Shown: in pieces, positions 29,383 through 38,613 of the stretch
Position numbering within the stretch: the stretch's first letter is position 1
How the letters are laid out: each line of letters starts with the position of its first letter
Source: Candidatus Thiosymbion ectosymbiont of Catanema sp. Cochon2018
GTDB taxonomy: Bacteria; Pseudomonadota; Gammaproteobacteria; Chromatiales; Chromatiaceae
DNA length: 64,000 bases
Direction: 5' to 3'
Assembly: GCA_011392765.1 (NCBI GenBank)
Contig: WYCW01000001.1
Span: forward strand, 1,227,000 to 1,290,999
Made by a program: the position numbers and the translations under genes
The notes under the pieces: model-generated
The model's input: the letters and a program-made list of their open reading frames with translations, nothing else
Database searches by the model: none
Told to the model about the DNA's origin: nothing

Positions 29383-30489
29383 TCAATCCAGCCTACCTGG
29401 TCGCTCCGCGTCGTCGCCGGGCTCCAGCGGGACCCCCTTGCGATCACGCCCGTAGATGCGGGGTCGCACCCAGTGGTCGATCAGCGGCGTGCAGGCGTTC
29501 ATCAACATGACCGCGAAGGCCACGCCCTCCGGATAACCGGACCAGGTGCGGATGGCGAACACCAACAGGCCGCACCCGGCACCGAAGAGGAGCTGTCCGC
29601 GGGCCGATAAGGGTGAGGTCACCAGGTCGGTGGCGATGAAGAAGGCCCCCAACAGGGTGGCACCCGATACCAGGTGTAGGATGGGATCGGTGAACTGGCC
29701 GGGGTCGAGCAGGTGCATCAGGCCCGCCGGCAGGGCGATTGCACTCAGCATGGCGACCGGGATGTGCCAGGTGATGACGCGCATGTAGAGCAGGAACAGG
29801 CCGCCCAGGAGGATCAGCAGGGCCGAGGTCTCGCCCAGACTGCCGGGGACGGTACCGATCACCCCGCGCAAGGCGCTGTAGTCGGCCGGCAAGCTTTGGG
29901 GCAGGCTCAGGCCCTGCCCGAGCTCGCTGCGGACATGTCCCAGGACGGAGGCGCTGGTGACGGCGTCGAATCGGACCTGAGATTCCACGGTGCCGAAGGT
30001 GATGTCCAGACCTGCCGGGAAATCAGGGGCCACGGACGAAAACAGCGGGGTGGGGGTTACGAAGGTCGTCATCTCCAGCGGAAACGAGATCAGCAACGCC
30101 ACCCTTGCCACCATGGCGGGGTTGAACAGGTTCTGGCCGATACCGCCGAAGATTTGTTTGGCGACCACGATGGCGATCAGGCTGCCTACCAGACCGATCC
30201 ACCAGGGCGCCCAGGGCGGCAGCGTCAGGGCCAGCAGCCAACCGGTCAGCAGCGCGGAGCCGTCCGTCAGAAAGGGACGTATCGGCTTACCGGCGATCCG
30301 CAGGCTGATGGCCTCGGCAGCGACGGCCGCCGCGATCGTGACCGTGAACAGAAAGATAGCCGGCCAGCCGAACTGCCAGAGGCCGAACAGGGTCGCCGGT
30401 ATCAGGGCCAGCATGACCAGGCCCATGGTCCTGGAAACGCTCGCGCCGCCGTGGGCATAGGGCCCGGCGACCAAGTGCCGGTCGCTCAC
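29383..30489 (-). CDS. rnfD: Rnf electron transport complex subunit D
   Basis: A 368-residue membrane subunit homologous to NqrB. Multiple helices are evident, with conserved GGIGQNLFNPAMVARV in the third and GGLFLLYMRVITWHIPVAML later. The flavinylation motif D-x-x-[ST]-x-A-[ST] is read as DAVTSAS, so the acceptor would be Ser where most homologues have Thr. The stop is followed at 147 bp by rnfG. It lies 299 bp downstream of rnfC, across repeats. Confidence 0.95.
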   Translation of the reverse strand: MSDRHLVAGPYAHGGASVSRTMGLVMLALIPATLFGLWQFGWPAIFLFTVTIAAAVAAEAISLRIAGKPIRPFLTDGSALLTGWLLALTLPPWAPWWIGLVGSLIAIVVAKQIFGGIGQNLFNPAMVARVALLISFPLEMTTFVTPTPLFSSVAPDFPAGLDITFGTVESQVRFDAVTSASVLGHVRSELGQGLSLPQSLPADYSALRGVIGTVPGSLGETSALLILLGGLFLLYMRVITWHIPVAMLSAIALPAGLMHLLDPGQFTDPILHLVSGATLLGAFFIATDLVTSPLSARGQLLFGAGCGLLVFAIRTWSGYPEGVAFAVMLMNACTPLIDHWVRPRIYGRDRKGVPLEPGDDAERPGRLD

Positions 30490-30539
30490 GCCGCCGACTC
30501 CTCGCTGGCCTGCCCCGCCACACCTAGCGCCCTAGTACA

Positions 30540-30788
30540 ACAATCGGGTAGGTTGGACAAAGGACCAGGGATGGTCCGTGCCCAACACCGTATCCGTTTG
30601 CGTTGATTTGCGTTCATTTGCGTTCATTTGCGGCTGACTTTTTCGTGAAGATGCTGCTCGTTCAAGTTGTCGTAGATGAGGGCATCCGTATTAGGGTATT
30701 GCTGGGTTTTGGCCGTCCTTGGCCGCAACCCAGCCTACGGCCTCAAGTTGTCGGTAGATGAGGGCATCCGTATTAGTCAGTTACGGCT
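30540..30788. repeat. Repeat cluster between rnfC and rnfD, with 33-bp direct repeat
   Basis: This contains a GTAGGTTGGACAAAG palindrome, a run of TTTGCGTT(G/C)A 10-bp units (30597-30641), and a direct duplication of the block around GATGAGGGCATCCGTATTAG at 30664-30697 and 30743-30776 that brackets a GCTGGGTT...AACCCAGC inverted repeat. No gene is seen. Confidence 0.7.
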
Positions 30789-32225
30789 TCAGGCCGCCGC
30801 GCGCTTGCGTTGCGCCATGGCCTCGCGTTTGGCACGCTGGATCGCCTCCATCCGTTGCGCGCGCTGTTCGGCCAGGCGCTTGGTCTCGATTTGTTTCTGC
30901 CGGGTCCGCCCGCGGGCGGCCAGTTCCCCCTTGGCGTAGTTGAAATACTGCACCAGGGGGATATGGGACGGGCAGACATAGGCGCAGGAGCCGCAACCGA
31001 TGCAGTCCATCAACCCCAGATCCGCGACTCCTTCCAGGTCGCCGGTCCGGGCGCGGGCGGCCATTTCCAGGGGCAACAGGCCGCAGGGACAGGCCCGCAC
31101 GCAGTTGGTGCAACGGATGCACGGCTTGGCTTCGCCTCGCTTCGATTCGTCCGCGCTCAGGGCCAACAGGCCGTTGCTGCCCTTGACCGCTGGCACCCGC
31201 GTGCTCGGCAGGGGTTGTCCCATCATGGGGCCACCGCTGATCAGCCGGGCGGGCTCGACCCGAAAACCGCCGCAGTGATCGATGAGGTATTGCAGCGGCG
31301 TACCCAGGGGGACCCGGACATTGCCGGGCCGGCGGATGGCCCCGCCGGTAATCGTCATGACGCGCGACACCAGCGGACGGCCGTAGCGCAGGGCCTCGTG
31401 TACCGCAAAGGCCGTGGCCGGGTTATGGACCACGACGCCGACATCGGCAGTCAATCCGCGCGCCGGGGTTTCCCGGCCGATCAGGGTCTGCACCAGGTGC
31501 TTCTCCGAACCCATCGGGTAGCGGGTCGGTAGGTGGACAACCCGGATCCGGGCGTAGGGTCGTGCCGCCTGCTCCATTGCCCGTTGCGCGTCCGGCTTAT
31601 TGTTCTCGATGCCGATCAGGACAGCAGAAACACCCAGGGCGTAAGCCATGATCTGGATCCCATCGATCACCGCCGCGGCCTGCTCGCGCATCAGGCGGTC
31701 GTCACAGGTGAGATAGGGCTCACACTCCGCGCCGTTGATGACCAGGGTATGCAGCCGGTACCGCTGACGCAGGTTGAGTTTTACTGCGGAGGGGAAGGTG
31801 GCACCGCCCATGCCGACGATCCCGGCGGCGGATACCCGAGCGGCGATTTCCTCCGGCGTGAGGGCAAAGGGATCGGCAACGCCCTCGATGGCGTCGGACC
31901 AACGGTCCTCGCCATCCGGCTGCAGTGAGATGGTACGCACATTGAGTCCTGAAGCGTGGTGCGCCGGAAAGCTCCCGATACCCACGATGCGCCCGGAGGT
32001 AGGGGCATGCACGGGGGCGGATAGCTGGCCCTGGTTGTGGGCCAGGAGCTGCCCCTTGGCGACCTGCCGGCCCCGCCGCACCGCGGGCGTCGCGGGGGCG
32101 CCTATATGCTGTTGCAGGGGGATGTGCAACAGCGGAGGCAACGGCAGGTCCGTAATCGGCTCCTCGGCGGAAAGCAGCTTGCGGTCTTCCGGATGGATAC
32201 CGCCGCGGATCTTGAATAGCTTCAT
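30789..32225 (-). CDS. rnfC: Rnf electron transport complex subunit C
   Basis: A 478-residue peripheral subunit carrying the NADH site and FMN (MGGATFPSAVKLNLRQRY; EPYLTCDDRLMREQ). Two [4Fe-4S] motifs close the core: CIRCTNCVRACPCGLLPLEM and CIGCGSCAYVCPSHIP. ATG 32225 gives the canonical MKLFKIRGGIHP start. The open frame above it overlaps rnfB and is not coding. It follows rnfB with a 14-bp gap. The C-terminal tail is short and basic, without the long Ala/Lys repeats of enterobacterial RnfC. Confidence 0.96.
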   Translation of the reverse strand: MKLFKIRGGIHPEDRKLLSAEEPITDLPLPPLLHIPLQQHIGAPATPAVRRGRQVAKGQLLAHNQGQLSAPVHAPTSGRIVGIGSFPAHHASGLNVRTISLQPDGEDRWSDAIEGVADPFALTPEEIAARVSAAGIVGMGGATFPSAVKLNLRQRYRLHTLVINGAECEPYLTCDDRLMREQAAAVIDGIQIMAYALGVSAVLIGIENNKPDAQRAMEQAARPYARIRVVHLPTRYPMGSEKHLVQTLIGRETPARGLTADVGVVVHNPATAFAVHEALRYGRPLVSRVMTITGGAIRRPGNVRVPLGTPLQYLIDHCGGFRVEPARLISGGPMMGQPLPSTRVPAVKGSNGLLALSADESKRGEAKPCIRCTNCVRACPCGLLPLEMAARARTGDLEGVADLGLMDCIGCGSCAYVCPSHIPLVQYFNYAKGELAARGRTRQKQIETKRLAEQRAQRMEAIQRAKREAMAQRKRAAA

Positions 32226-32239
32226 TCGCGGATAACTCT

Positions 32240-32770
32240 TCAGCCGGCCAGTGCCGGTCGCGGCCAATACCAGGTCCGGAGGGTGACCTCGATGGGCCGC
32301 ATCTCGATGCCCTCGGTCGGACAGACCTCGAAGCACTTTTTGCAGCCGATGCAGGCGTCCGGAAATACCGCATGGATCATCTTGGGGCCACCGAGAATGG
32401 CATCGGTCGGACACCGCTTGAAACACCTGGTGCAACCGACACACAGCTGTTCATGGATGTGGGCGACGACCGGCTCCTGGTCCGCGACGGCCGACAAGTC
32501 GGCGCTGACACCCAACAGCCCCGCCAATTCCTCCGTCAGTGCCCGGTCCGCCGCCGGGCACAGGGTCACCGGCGCCCGGCCCTCCGCCAACGCCTGGGCG
32601 GCCGCGCCGCAGCCGGGAAAGCCGCATTGACCGCACTGGGAGCCCGGCAGCAGGGCCGCCACCTGTTCGACCAGCGGATTACCCCCCACCTGCAGGTAGT
32701 GGGCGGCAAGCCCGAGGAGCCATCCGAGAATCAAACCCAGAATGGTGAGACTGGCAATTGCGATAAGCAT
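32240..32770 (-). CDS. rnfB: Rnf electron transport complex subunit B
   Basis: A 176-residue iron-sulfur subunit with an N-terminal membrane helix (LIAIASLTILGLILGWLLGL). A CxxCxxxxC-type cluster motif is seen in GSQCGQCGFPGCG, and two ferredoxin-type clusters in CVGCTRCFKRCPTD and CIGCKKCFEVCPTEG. It takes electrons from reduced ferredoxin. ATG 32770 was chosen because it starts the membrane helix. The long frame above it is repeat sequence. Confidence 0.95.
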   Translation of the reverse strand: MLIAIASLTILGLILGWLLGLAAHYLQVGGNPLVEQVAALLPGSQCGQCGFPGCGAAAQALAEGRAPVTLCPAADRALTEELAGLLGVSADLSAVADQEPVVAHIHEQLCVGCTRCFKRCPTDAILGGPKMIHAVFPDACIGCKKCFEVCPTEGIEMRPIEVTLRTWYWPRPALAG

Positions 32771-32824
32771 ATTCGTGCTTCCTACTAGTCGGTCATTATC
32801 AGTCGGGTCTGTGAGGTGAGTAAG

Positions 32825-32925
32825 TTTGGTGGTAGCCGCCGTGGACCGAATAGACCAGGTGGACGGGGGTAGCCCCCGGTCCACAGGGTCCACTCGGTCC
32901 ACCAAGTCCACGGCGATTACCTCGG
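32825..32925. repeat. 9-bp periodic TGGAC array between rnfA and rnfB
   Basis: GTGGACCGAATAGACCAGG and GGTCCACTCGGTCCACC are 9-bp-period units facing each other around GGGGGTAGCCCCCGG. Related arrays lie at 36347-36390, 48669-48712 and 62205-62330. This separates rnfA from rnfB by 167 bp, an unusual gap for these genes. Confidence 0.65.
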
Positions 32926-32937
32926 ACCTGCTCGGTA

Positions 32938-33519
32938 TCAGCCGCCGGCAAGACCTGCAAAACCCATGAAGGCAAGGGACAAGAGCCCGGCGCTTACCAA
33001 GGCAATCGGGGTGCCGGCAAAGGTGGCGGGGACCTGCATCAGGGCCAGGCGCTCGCGCATTCCGGCAAATACCACCATCACCAGCGTAAAGCCCAGGGCG
33101 GACCCCAACCCGTAAGCGAGGCTTTCCGGAAAACCGGATTCCTCCCGGCTGTTCAGCAAGGCTACTCCCAACACGGCACAGTTGGTCGTAATCAACGGGA
33201 GAAAGATCCCGAGCACCTGATACAGAGTTGGTGAAAGCCTGCGTACCATCATCTCGGTGAACTGAACCACCGCGGCAATGACCAGGATAAAGGTCAGGAT
33301 GCGTAAATAACCCAGATCCAGCGGACCGAGCAGGAAATGCTCCAGCAGCCAACCGGCCACCGCGGCCAGAGTCAGCACAAAGGTGGTAGCCAGGCCCATC
33401 CCCAGGGCGGAGTCCAGCTTATTGGACACCCCCATGAAGGGACACAGCCCCAGGAACCTCACTAGGACCACGTTGTTCACTAACGCGGTGCCCAGAACAA
33501 TCATCAAATAATCGCCCAT
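32938..33519 (-). CDS. rnfA: Rnf electron transport complex subunit A
   Basis: A 193-residue six-helix membrane subunit, homologous to RnfE and NqrE. It opens [20 protein letters not shown] and includes [14 protein letters not shown] and [16 protein letters not shown], with the conserved Cys that bind a membrane iron-sulfur centre. It is the first gene of the minus-strand rnf cluster. The divergent nif genes start 390 bp away, so regulation of both from this interval is plausible. Confidence 0.96.
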   Translation of the reverse strand: MGDYLMIVLGTALVNNVVLVRFLGLCPFMGVSNKLDSALGMGLATTFVLTLAAVAGWLLEHFLLGPLDLGYLRILTFILVIAAVVQFTEMMVRRLSPTLYQVLGIFLPLITTNCAVLGVALLNSREESGFPESLAYGLGSALGFTLVMVVFAGMRERLALMQVPATFAGTPIALVSAGLLSLAFMGFAGLAGG

Positions 33520-33624
33520 GCCGGCCCGCCCTCAACCGCGTTCGACAGCTTGTCATTGACGTAGCAAATTGGGTGCCAACCTGCGATTGCCGGCAGCTGC
33601 TCGCTCTCCCTGTAGGATGGACGT

Positions 33625-33777
33625 CAATGCCATTAAGTTAGTCGCTGGTTGCTTACCGGTGCGGAAGAGAAAACTACGAATCACGCGAATCGGCGCGAAT
33701 CCGATTCGCGAGGATCCGCGTGATTCGTAGTTTTTCCTCTGGTTTGCCGACTGGCAACGCTTAACTTAATGGCATTG
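33625..33777. mobile_element. MITE-C, 153 bp, between rnfA and nifB
   Basis: The terminal repeats CAATGCCATTAAGTTA and TAACTTAATGGCATTG bound a non-coding palindromic core of GAATC(A/G)CGCGAATC units. An exact 10-bp duplication GGATGGACGT flanks it (33615-33624 and 33778-33787). A second complete copy with its own 10-bp duplication is at 59310-59451. Confidence 0.88.
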
Positions 33778-33824
33778 GGATGGACGTAGATGCGGTGAGC
33801 GCCTGTCTGCGTGCAGGGACGCAC

Positions 33825-33840
33825 AGGCACGGTATTTGCT
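33825..33840 (+). promoter_or_regulatory. Sigma54 (-24/-12) promoter of nifB
   Basis: AGGCACGGTATTTGCT keeps the invariant GG (33826-33827) and GC (33838-33839) at the correct 12-bp distance, with GCAC and TTGC blocks. Only the first base differs from TGGCAC-N5-TTGCW. It lies 70 bp before the nifB ATG. No TGT-N10-ACA NifA site was found upstream within 300 bp. Confidence 0.75.
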
Positions 33841-33909
33841 TGAGAAATCTCTGGAACGATCTCGAATCACGGGGGCGACGGTGCCCGCAACTCTTCCGGA
33901 GACCAACCG

Positions 33910-34983
33910 ATGGAGCTGAAAGTCCTGGGACAAGGCACACCGATGGTGCCAACAGGGGGCGCCGGTTGTGCCGCGAGCGGCCGCGGTGGTGAAGACCGAC
34001 TCTCCCACCTGCCTGCCGGGATCCGGGCGCAGATACGGGACCATCCGTGCTATTCGGAAGCGGCGCACCATCACTATGCCCGGATGCATGTGGCCGTCGC
34101 TCCCGCGTGCAACATCCAGTGCCACTACTGCAACCGCAAGTACGACTGCGCCAACGAGTCGCGTCCGGGCGTGGTATCCGAGGTTTTGAGTCCGGACCAG
34201 GCGGTAAAGAAGGTCTTGGCCGTGGCCGCCGCCATCCCCCAGCTCTCGGTGCTCGGCATCGCCGGTCCCGGTGATCCGCTCGCCAATCCCGAACGTACCT
34301 TTGCGACCTTCCGTAAGCTCTCGCAACAGGCACCGGACCTCAAGCTGTGCCTTTCCACCAACGGGTTGATGTTACCCGAGTTGATCGATGTGCTCTGCGC
34401 GCACCGGGTCAATCACGTGACCATCACCATCAACTGTATCGATCCGGCAGTGGGGGCCAAGATCTATCCCTGGATCTTCTGGAAGCGGCGCCGGATCGAA
34501 GGAGCCGAGGGTGCCGCGATCCTCATCGAACAGCAGCAGAAAGGGCTGGAAATGCTGGTCGAGCGGGGGATCCTGGTCAAGATCAACTCGGTGGTGATCC
34601 CCGGCGCGAACGACGCGCATTTGAGAACGGTCTCGAAGTACGTCAAGGCCAAAGGTGCTTTCCTGCACAACCTGATGCCGCTTATCTCCGAGGCCAAGCA
34701 CGGCACCTTTTTCGGGGTCACGGGCCAACGTGGCCCGACCCAGGAGGAGCTGCGAGTGCTGCGGGACACCTGCGCCGGCGACATGAAGATGATGCGTCAC
34801 TGCCGTCAGTGCCGCGCCGATGCCGTAGGGCTGCTCGGCGAGGACCGGCGCGAGGAGTTCACGTTGGACAAGATCGAGCACCGGGAGGTCGATTACGGCC
34901 AAGCCACGGCGGTACGGCGGCGAGTTCATGCGACTATCGAGGCCAACCGCCCGGCGCGCCCGCAATCGCCCGTGCCCGGATAA
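33910..34983 (+). CDS. nifB: Nitrogenase cofactor biosynthesis protein NifB (radical SAM)
   Basis: A 357-residue radical SAM enzyme that builds NifB-co, the Fe-S-carbide precursor of FeMo-co. The SAM cluster motif is CNIQCHYC (Cys67, 71, 74) followed by [14 protein letters not shown]. Later blocks are [16 protein letters not shown] and [15 protein letters not shown], and [19 protein letters not shown] closes the core. The C-terminal NifX/NafY-like domain of many proteobacterial NifB proteins is absent, so it is the short form. It leads a four-gene operon behind a sigma54 promoter. Confidence 0.95.
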   Translation: MELKVLGQGTPMVPTGGAGCAASGRGGEDRLSHLPAGIRAQIRDHPCYSEAAHHHYARMHVAVAPACNIQCHYCNRKYDCANESRPGVVSEVLSPDQAVKKVLAVAAAIPQLSVLGIAGPGDPLANPERTFATFRKLSQQAPDLKLCLSTNGLMLPELIDVLCAHRVNHVTITINCIDPAVGAKIYPWIFWKRRRIEGAEGAAILIEQQQKGLEMLVERGILVKINSVVIPGANDAHLRTVSKYVKAKGAFLHNLMPLISEAKHGTFFGVTGQRGPTQEELRVLRDTCAGDMKMMRHCRQCRADAVGLLGEDRREEFTLDKIEHREVDYGQATAVRRRVHATIEANRPARPQSPVPG

Positions 34984-35298
<315 letters not shown>

Positions 35299-35325
35299 CC
35301 ATCAACACCTACCCGGAGATCCAGC

Positions 35326-35673
35326 ATGGGCCTGGTTACCTTTTCGAACCCGGACTATAAGGACAAGACTGTCTATGCGGTGGCGGGCAGCCACACCGAG
35401 ACCATTCTCAAACTCGCCAGGGAGCACAAGGTGCCCGTCCAATTCGACTGTCAGGACGGCGAGTGCGGAAGCTGCCTGGTGCGTGTGACCAGCATCGACG
35501 GCAAAGGTCGTATGGGCGGCCCCCTGACAGAGAAAGAGAAGAATGTCCTGCAGGAGTTAGGCAAGCTGACCAAGGAGGAGATCGAGCAGATGCTCGTCGA
35601 CGACTTGCCGAGCGAGTGGCGCCTGGCGTGCCAGATGATCGTTCGGGACGAAGACCTGCTGGTGGAGTTCTGA
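35326..35673 (+). CDS. FeSII (Shethna-type) [2Fe-2S] protective ferredoxin
   Basis: A 115-residue [2Fe-2S] protein. The cluster site is FDCQDGECGSCLVRV, with the last Cys in WRLACQMIVRDEDLLVEF. The insert with LTEKEKNVLQELGKLTKEE and the DEDLLVEF ending resemble the Azotobacter FeSII protein, which forms an oxygen-protected complex with nitrogenase. That assignment rests on remembered family sequence. The position between nifB and nifQ supports a nitrogenase role. Confidence 0.8.
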   Translation: MGLVTFSNPDYKDKTVYAVAGSHTETILKLAREHKVPVQFDCQDGECGSCLVRVTSIDGKGRMGGPLTEKEKNVLQELGKLTKEEIEQMLVDDLPSEWRLACQMIVRDEDLLVEF

Positions 35674-35675
35674 GG

Positions 35676-36254
35676 ATGTCCGACCTGACCGTCGGCGTGG
35701 TCGGTCCCGCGGCGCGGATCTACGGTGCGCTGATGGGGCGGGCCGCCGGGGCCGGTAACGACCATGCGTTGGCCTGTATGATCGCCAGCTCGCACACGGG
35801 TGGGAGTTCCCTGCCGGCTCGGCTCGGGCTGTCGCCTGCCCTCTTTCGGTGCCTGGCGGAACACCATTTTCCCGGAACAACCCTGTCCGCCCCCGGACCT
35901 TCGGGTCCGACGGTTGGGGAAGCACGGACCGACGAGCTTGCTGATCTGATACGGCTGATGCTGGTCAACAAGGCCGACCAATCGCCGTCCGAAGTCTGGA
36001 TGGCCCGGATCGTGGCGGCGGGCTGCATGGCCTCCGACCATTTATGGTGCGACCTCGGCCTCTGGTCCCGGACGGACCTGACCGAGTTGATATGCCGGAA
36101 CTTCCCGACCCTCGCGGCACGCAACCTCAAGGATATGAAATGGAAGCGCTTTCTCTACAAGCAGCTGTGCGAGACAGAGGGTATCCACACCTGCCGCGCA
36201 CCCTCCTGTGAGATCTGCGACGACTATCCGGGTTGTTTCGGACCCGAGGCCTGA
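35676..36254 (+). CDS. nifQ: NifQ, molybdenum donor for FeMo-co
   Basis: A 192-residue protein starting at ATG 35676, two bases after the FeSII stop. The frame above it is antisense-like and not coding. The C-terminal cysteine signature CRAPSCEICDDYPGCFG (C-x4-C-x2-C-x5-C) binds the Mo-Fe-S cluster. The helical body with GCMASDHLWCDLGLWSR and LKDMKWKRFLYKQLC is typical. It supplies molybdenum during FeMo-co synthesis. Confidence 0.95.
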   Translation: MSDLTVGVVGPAARIYGALMGRAAGAGNDHALACMIASSHTGGSSLPARLGLSPALFRCLAEHHFPGTTLSAPGPSGPTVGEARTDELADLIRLMLVNKADQSPSEVWMARIVAAGCMASDHLWCDLGLWSRTDLTELICRNFPTLAARNLKDMKWKRFLYKQLCETEGIHTCRAPSCEICDDYPGCFGPEA

Positions 36255-36346
36255 GCCGGCGTCGTTGCCGGCTATCCCGTCACCCGTGAATGGGTTTTGT
36301 GCCATACGGGTCGCTTGTACCCCAACACCTCGAAGCTTGCGGTTCC

Positions 36347-36392
36347 CACCATGGACCACATGGACCGAGTGGACAACATGGACAGGGTAGAA
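36347..36392. repeat. 9-bp periodic TGGAC array
   Basis: CCATGGACCACATGGACCG and the following GTGGACAACATGGACAGG repeat a TGGAC core every 9 bp. It lies in the gap between nifQ and ctaA. Confidence 0.6.
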
Positions 36393-36440
36393 TGCGATGA
36401 GGCCAGGCTTGTCCCGACGCAGGAGAGCCGGCCCCTACGG

Positions 36441-36541
36441 GAGGGTGTCGCAAAAGCCCATCCGTGGGGCGTAGCGCAGGCGTCCTCGCCTGCATCGAAA
36501 AATGCAGGCGGGGACGCCTGCGCTACTTTTGCGACACCCTC
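36441..36541. repeat. REP-E, 101-bp palindromic element
   Basis: The ends GAGGGTGTCGCAAAAG and CTTTTGCGACACCCTC are inverted repeats. The middle is a second hairpin, TGCATCGAAAAATGCA, with flanking GCAGGCG arms. An equal-length copy is at 49301-49401. 36255-36346 and 36542-36646 show no gene. Confidence 0.82.
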
Positions 36542-36646
36542 GACGGAGGAGGGGGAGCCTGGCCGAACCGCATCAATTGGACGGCAGGCGTGTCCAACAA
36601 CCACGTTTGATCTATCATTCGTGTCCTGTTTATCGTGGAAGATCTC

Positions 36647-37711
36647 ATGGGCATGAAACGAACCACCTTTTCCGCGTTTTCCACCTTTGCCGCACTGACG
36701 GCGTTACTGGCGCTCGCGGTCATCCTATTCGGCGCCTATGTGCGCCTCTCCGACGCCGGGCTCGGATGCCCGGACTGGCCCGGCTGTTACGGGCGGTTGA
36801 TTGCACCTTCCGACCGGGACGCCATCGATCAGGCCAATCGTGCCTTTCCGGAGCGTCCGGTCGAGACGGCCAAGGCGTGGAAGGAGATGGTGCACCGCTA
36901 TCTGGCAAGTGCCCTGGGTCTGGCCATCCTCCTGCTGGCCCTCGGCGCATGGCGGAGCCGCGGTCGGCTTCCGCTGGGGCTGCCCGGTTTGCTGGTAGTA
37001 CTGGTCATCTTCCAGGGACTGCTCGGCATGTGGACGGTAACGCTGCTTGTCAAGCCCGCTGTCGTTACCGCCCATCTGGCGGGCGGGCTCGCCACACTCG
37101 CGTTGCTCTGGTGGTTGGCTCTACGTCATTCCGACTTCCTTGGATCTCGTCCGGCGCCGACACCGGCGCTGATGCAGCTGCGGCCCTGGGTATGGGGTGG
37201 GCTCGGCGTGCTCTGCGTCCAGATCCTGCTCGGCGGTTGGACCAGCACCAACTACGCTGCCCTGGCCTGCACCGAATTTCCGACCTGTTATGGGGGGCAC
37301 TGGTGGCCACCCACGGACTTCGGCGAGGCCTTCGTCATCTGGCGTGGCCTGGGGATCGACTATGAATTCGGGGTCTTGGACAGCGCCGCGCGCACGGCGA
37401 TTCACCTCACCCATCGCCTCGGGGCCCTGGTCGTCCTGCTCGCTGTCGGCACCCTGAGCCTGGTCATCCTGCGGCGGGCGCAGACCGGTCTCGAACGTGG
37501 TCTGGGCATTGCGATCGCCGCCGCCCTGCTGTTACAGTTGGGGTTGGGTATCGCCAACATCGTCGGCCACCTACCGCTCGCGGTGGCAATTGCGCACAAT
37601 GGCGGCGGCGCCTTGCTATTGGTCGCCTTGGTGAGCCTGATCCATATTCTCACTCCGGGCCGGCAAGCGGCCGCCACCGGCATTGCGGAGACGCCGAGGA
37701 ACTCATCATGA
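36647..37711 (+). CDS. ctaA: Heme A synthase (COX15/CtaA family)
   Basis: A 354-residue membrane enzyme converting heme O to heme A for cytochrome oxidase. About eight helices are evident. Conserved histidines lie in VHRYLASALGLAILLLALG, TAHLAGGLATLALLWWLAL, HLTHRLGALVVLLAVG and AIAHNGGGALLLVALV. The loop DAGLGCPDWPGCYG with paired Cys is typical. Two ATGs are possible (36647, 36653), and the first is nearer a GGAAG. It overlaps sco by four bases (ATGA). Confidence 0.93.
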   Translation: MGMKRTTFSAFSTFAALTALLALAVILFGAYVRLSDAGLGCPDWPGCYGRLIAPSDRDAIDQANRAFPERPVETAKAWKEMVHRYLASALGLAILLLALGAWRSRGRLPLGLPGLLVVLVIFQGLLGMWTVTLLVKPAVVTAHLAGGLATLALLWWLALRHSDFLGSRPAPTPALMQLRPWVWGGLGVLCVQILLGGWTSTNYAALACTEFPTCYGGHWWPPTDFGEAFVIWRGLGIDYEFGVLDSAARTAIHLTHRLGALVVLLAVGTLSLVILRRAQTGLERGLGIAIAAALLLQLGLGIANIVGHLPLAVAIAHNGGGALLLVALVSLIHILTPGRQAAATGIAETPRNSS

Positions 37712-38364
37712 CACACAACTCCGGCGGCGGTCTGCGTCGTTTCCTGATTCCGATCGGAATCCTCGCCGCGGCGGCGGGTATCTGGCTCGGCGTGAGCCAT
37801 TTCAAGACGGGTGCGGTCCCCCCCCCTCCGGTCGAACACATGCGGGCAGGTACCCCATTGCCCCAACCCAAGGTCTTGTCCCCCTTCTCCCTCACGGACC
37901 AGGACACACAGCCCTTCGGGCTCGATGACCTCAAAGGTCATTGGACCTTCGTCTCTATCGGCTTCACCTCGTGTGGGTACGTCTGCCCGACCAACATGGC
38001 GACCTACCGTGACCTCGACCGGGAAATCACCGGGCCGGCGGTGGACTTCCTGTTCATATCCGTGGACCCGGAACGGGACAGCCCGGAGCGGCTCAGCCAA
38101 TACGTGCGCGAATTCAACCCCCGTTTCCTCGGGGCGACCGGCAGCCATGATCAGCTCCGGTCCCTCACCCGCGAGCTCGGAGTCATGTATGCACGTTCCC
38201 CGGAGCAGGAGGCCGGTACGGACTATATGGTCGACCATTCGGCGTCCATTCTCCTGCTCGACCCGCAGGCCCGGTTGGCGGCGGTCTTCAGTTGGCCCCA
38301 CGATAGCGGTGCCATGGTCGCCGACTTTACAGTCATGAACGACTATTACCAATCCGCATTCTAG
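37708..38364 (+). CDS. SCO1/SenC copper chaperone for cytochrome oxidase
   Basis: A 218-residue membrane-anchored thioredoxin-fold protein. There is one N-terminal helix (FLIPIGILAAAAGIWLGV). The copper ligands are CGYVC and the His in DYMVDHSASILLLD. SCO proteins deliver copper to the CuA site or act as thiol reductases. It overlaps ctaA by ATGA and so is co-translated. The stop TAG is formed at the border of MITE-B, and the pre-insertion stop would have been TAA. Confidence 0.92.
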   Translation: MTHNSGGGLRRFLIPIGILAAAAGIWLGVSHFKTGAVPPPPVEHMRAGTPLPQPKVLSPFSLTDQDTQPFGLDDLKGHWTFVSIGFTSCGYVCPTNMATYRDLDREITGPAVDFLFISVDPERDSPERLSQYVREFNPRFLGATGSHDQLRSLTRELGVMYARSPEQEAGTDYMVDHSASILLLDPQARLAAVFSWPHDSGAMVADFTVMNDYYQSAF

Positions 38365-38613
38365 GGGGTGTTCTCAATTAAGCCAAATCCATGTAGCGCA
38401 GGCGTCCCGCCTGCCGGAACGCGGGCGTTTCGCCCGCGGGTTGCAGGCGAGGCGCCTGCGCTATACTGCCACACGGCACAATCTGAGCTTTTGAATTTCC
38501 CCCTCACCCCCGCCCTCTCCCGGAGGGAGAGGGAGTGAAATGCGCAGATTGTGCCGTGTGGCAGTATACGTTCTTAGTTTCTGCGATGACCCGGCTTAAT
38601 TGAGAACGCCCCC
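38364..38613. mobile_element. MITE-B, 250 bp, TA-flanked
   Basis: The inverted ends GGGGGTGTTCTCAATTAAGC and GGCTTAATTGAGAACGCCCC bound a non-coding insert with flanking TA dinucleotides (38362-38363, 38614-38615). TA duplication is the mark of IS630/Tc1-mariner-type movement. The core contains GCAGGCG palindromes. A shorter copy is at 59487-59665 and a right-end remnant at 14961. Confidence 0.8.

Noticed and set aside
33520..33820. NifA binding site TGT-N10-ACA upstream of nifB
   Set aside because: No exact match was found on reading the interval. TGT and ACA words present are 16 bases apart.
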